Positions 63,773 through 64,000 of a stretch of 64,000 bases of DNA are shown here, piece after piece. Made by a program: the position numbers and the translations under genes. The notes under the pieces are model-generated. The model was not told the DNA's origin. It did not search any database and saw nothing but the letters and a program-made list of their open reading frames with translations. This DNA comes from Cacconaster sp045599325 (GTDB lineage Bacteria; Bacteroidota; Bacteroidia; Bacteroidales; UBA932). The stretch's first letter is position 1. Each line of letters starts with the position of its first letter. The stretch is taken from contig JAZRVT010000016.1 in NCBI GenBank assembly GCA_045599325.1, positions 10,815 through 74,814 on the forward strand. Direction: 5' to 3'.

Positions 63773-64000
63773 ATGATTAAAATTATTATTCCAATTGATG
63801 AAGACACTCTTGATGGTGTCGCTGCTCTTTTGAAAATGGAGTTGAAAAAAAAACGAGGCACGCGAATCTCTCAAAGAGGCTATTGTAAAAATCAAGCAGG
63901 ATGGTTCTGCCGAAATCAATTCGGAGTTTCTGAAAGGCGAAGGCGAAGAGGCGGTTCTCGGCATTGCTATGATGGCTATCGCTTCAAATATTCCCAAGGA
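63773..64000 (+). pseudogene. Frameshifted small gene, cut by the window edge
   Basis: ATG at 63773 opens MIKIIIPIDEDTLDGVAALL and runs into a stretch of nine A (63845-63853). After it the good coding continues one frame over: NEARESLKEAIVKIKQDG, then LGIAMMAIASNIPK. The two parts make a sensible single protein only if one base is lost or two are added in the A run. Whether this is a real frameshift, slippage or an assembly error is open. The gene is not finished at the window end. The identity is unknown; it probably belongs to the prophage. Confidence 0.55.

Overview
The window is a mostly ordinary chromosomal stretch from a member of the Bacteroidales (phylum Bacteroidota). The signs are many promoters of the TAnnTTTG type, a sodium-pumping methylmalonyl-CoA decarboxylase operon of the succinate-to-propionate pathway, a V-type ATPase subunit, many lipoproteins, and Bacteroidota gene order such as zapB-zapA-small RNA-rny. 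The DNA is fairly GC-rich, with an AT-rich patch at the far right. I cannot name the genus; an Alistipes/Rikenellaceae-like or uncultured relative is a guess. No rRNA genes, CRISPR array or complete insertion sequence were seen.

Layout. 0-9 kb: V-ATPase subunit E, a secreted M14 peptidase, metH-metF, a MATE transporter and a sugar-kinase-like phosphotransferase. 9.2-15.6 kb: a leftward operon with the Na+-translocating decarboxylase (mmdB, mmdC, an epsilon-like subunit, a lamin-tail/OadG fusion, mmdA), methylmalonyl-CoA epimerase, a YebC regulator and a TPR membrane protein. 15.7-23.5 kb: recF, a DUF721 gene, pdxB, a winged-helix gene remnant, two secreted proteins of carbohydrate type, lysA and ffh. 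23.5-26.3 kb: a leftward four-gene operon (small Cys-rich lipoprotein, MauE/thioredoxin fusion, rSAM-associated lipoprotein, radical SAM/SPASM enzyme), the best candidate here for a poorly described system. 26.3-29.9 kb: two tRNA-Ser genes, a palindromic repeat cluster, a glycerophosphodiesterase/lysoplasmalogenase pair, an M48 peptidase and an unknown gene. 30-37.7 kb: a rightward unit with an MBL lipoprotein, threonine aldolase, GH89 alpha-N-acetylglucosaminidase, a cyclase-family hydrolase and a DUF5107/TPR protein. 38-47.6 kb: folC, a phosphohexomutase and nagA leftward, then a PatB-type C-S lyase, a symporter, an omega-amidase-like hydrolase, a 5'-nucleotidase, zapB and zapA rightward. 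47.6-54 kb: a probable 6S RNA, rny, DUF3467, gyrA and a TPR protein. 54-58 kb: a leftward operon mtaD-PNP-mtnA-MBL for methylthioadenosine salvage. 58-62.3 kb: a 51-residue membrane protein, clpC, an unknown protein and an MBL protein. 62.3-64 kb: scrambled Mu-like prophage debris with a head-protein/nuclease-like fusion and a frameshifted gene.

Themes. Several units meet in sulfur and one-carbon metabolism: metH/metF remake methionine, mtaD-PNP-mtnA begin methylthioadenosine recovery, and the C-S lyase/omega-amidase pair acts on sulfur amino acids or their keto acids. The sodium pump and the V-ATPase point to a fermentative anaerobe that couples propionate formation to ion gradients. Locally, codons before Met seem chosen to avoid the tetranucleotide CATG.
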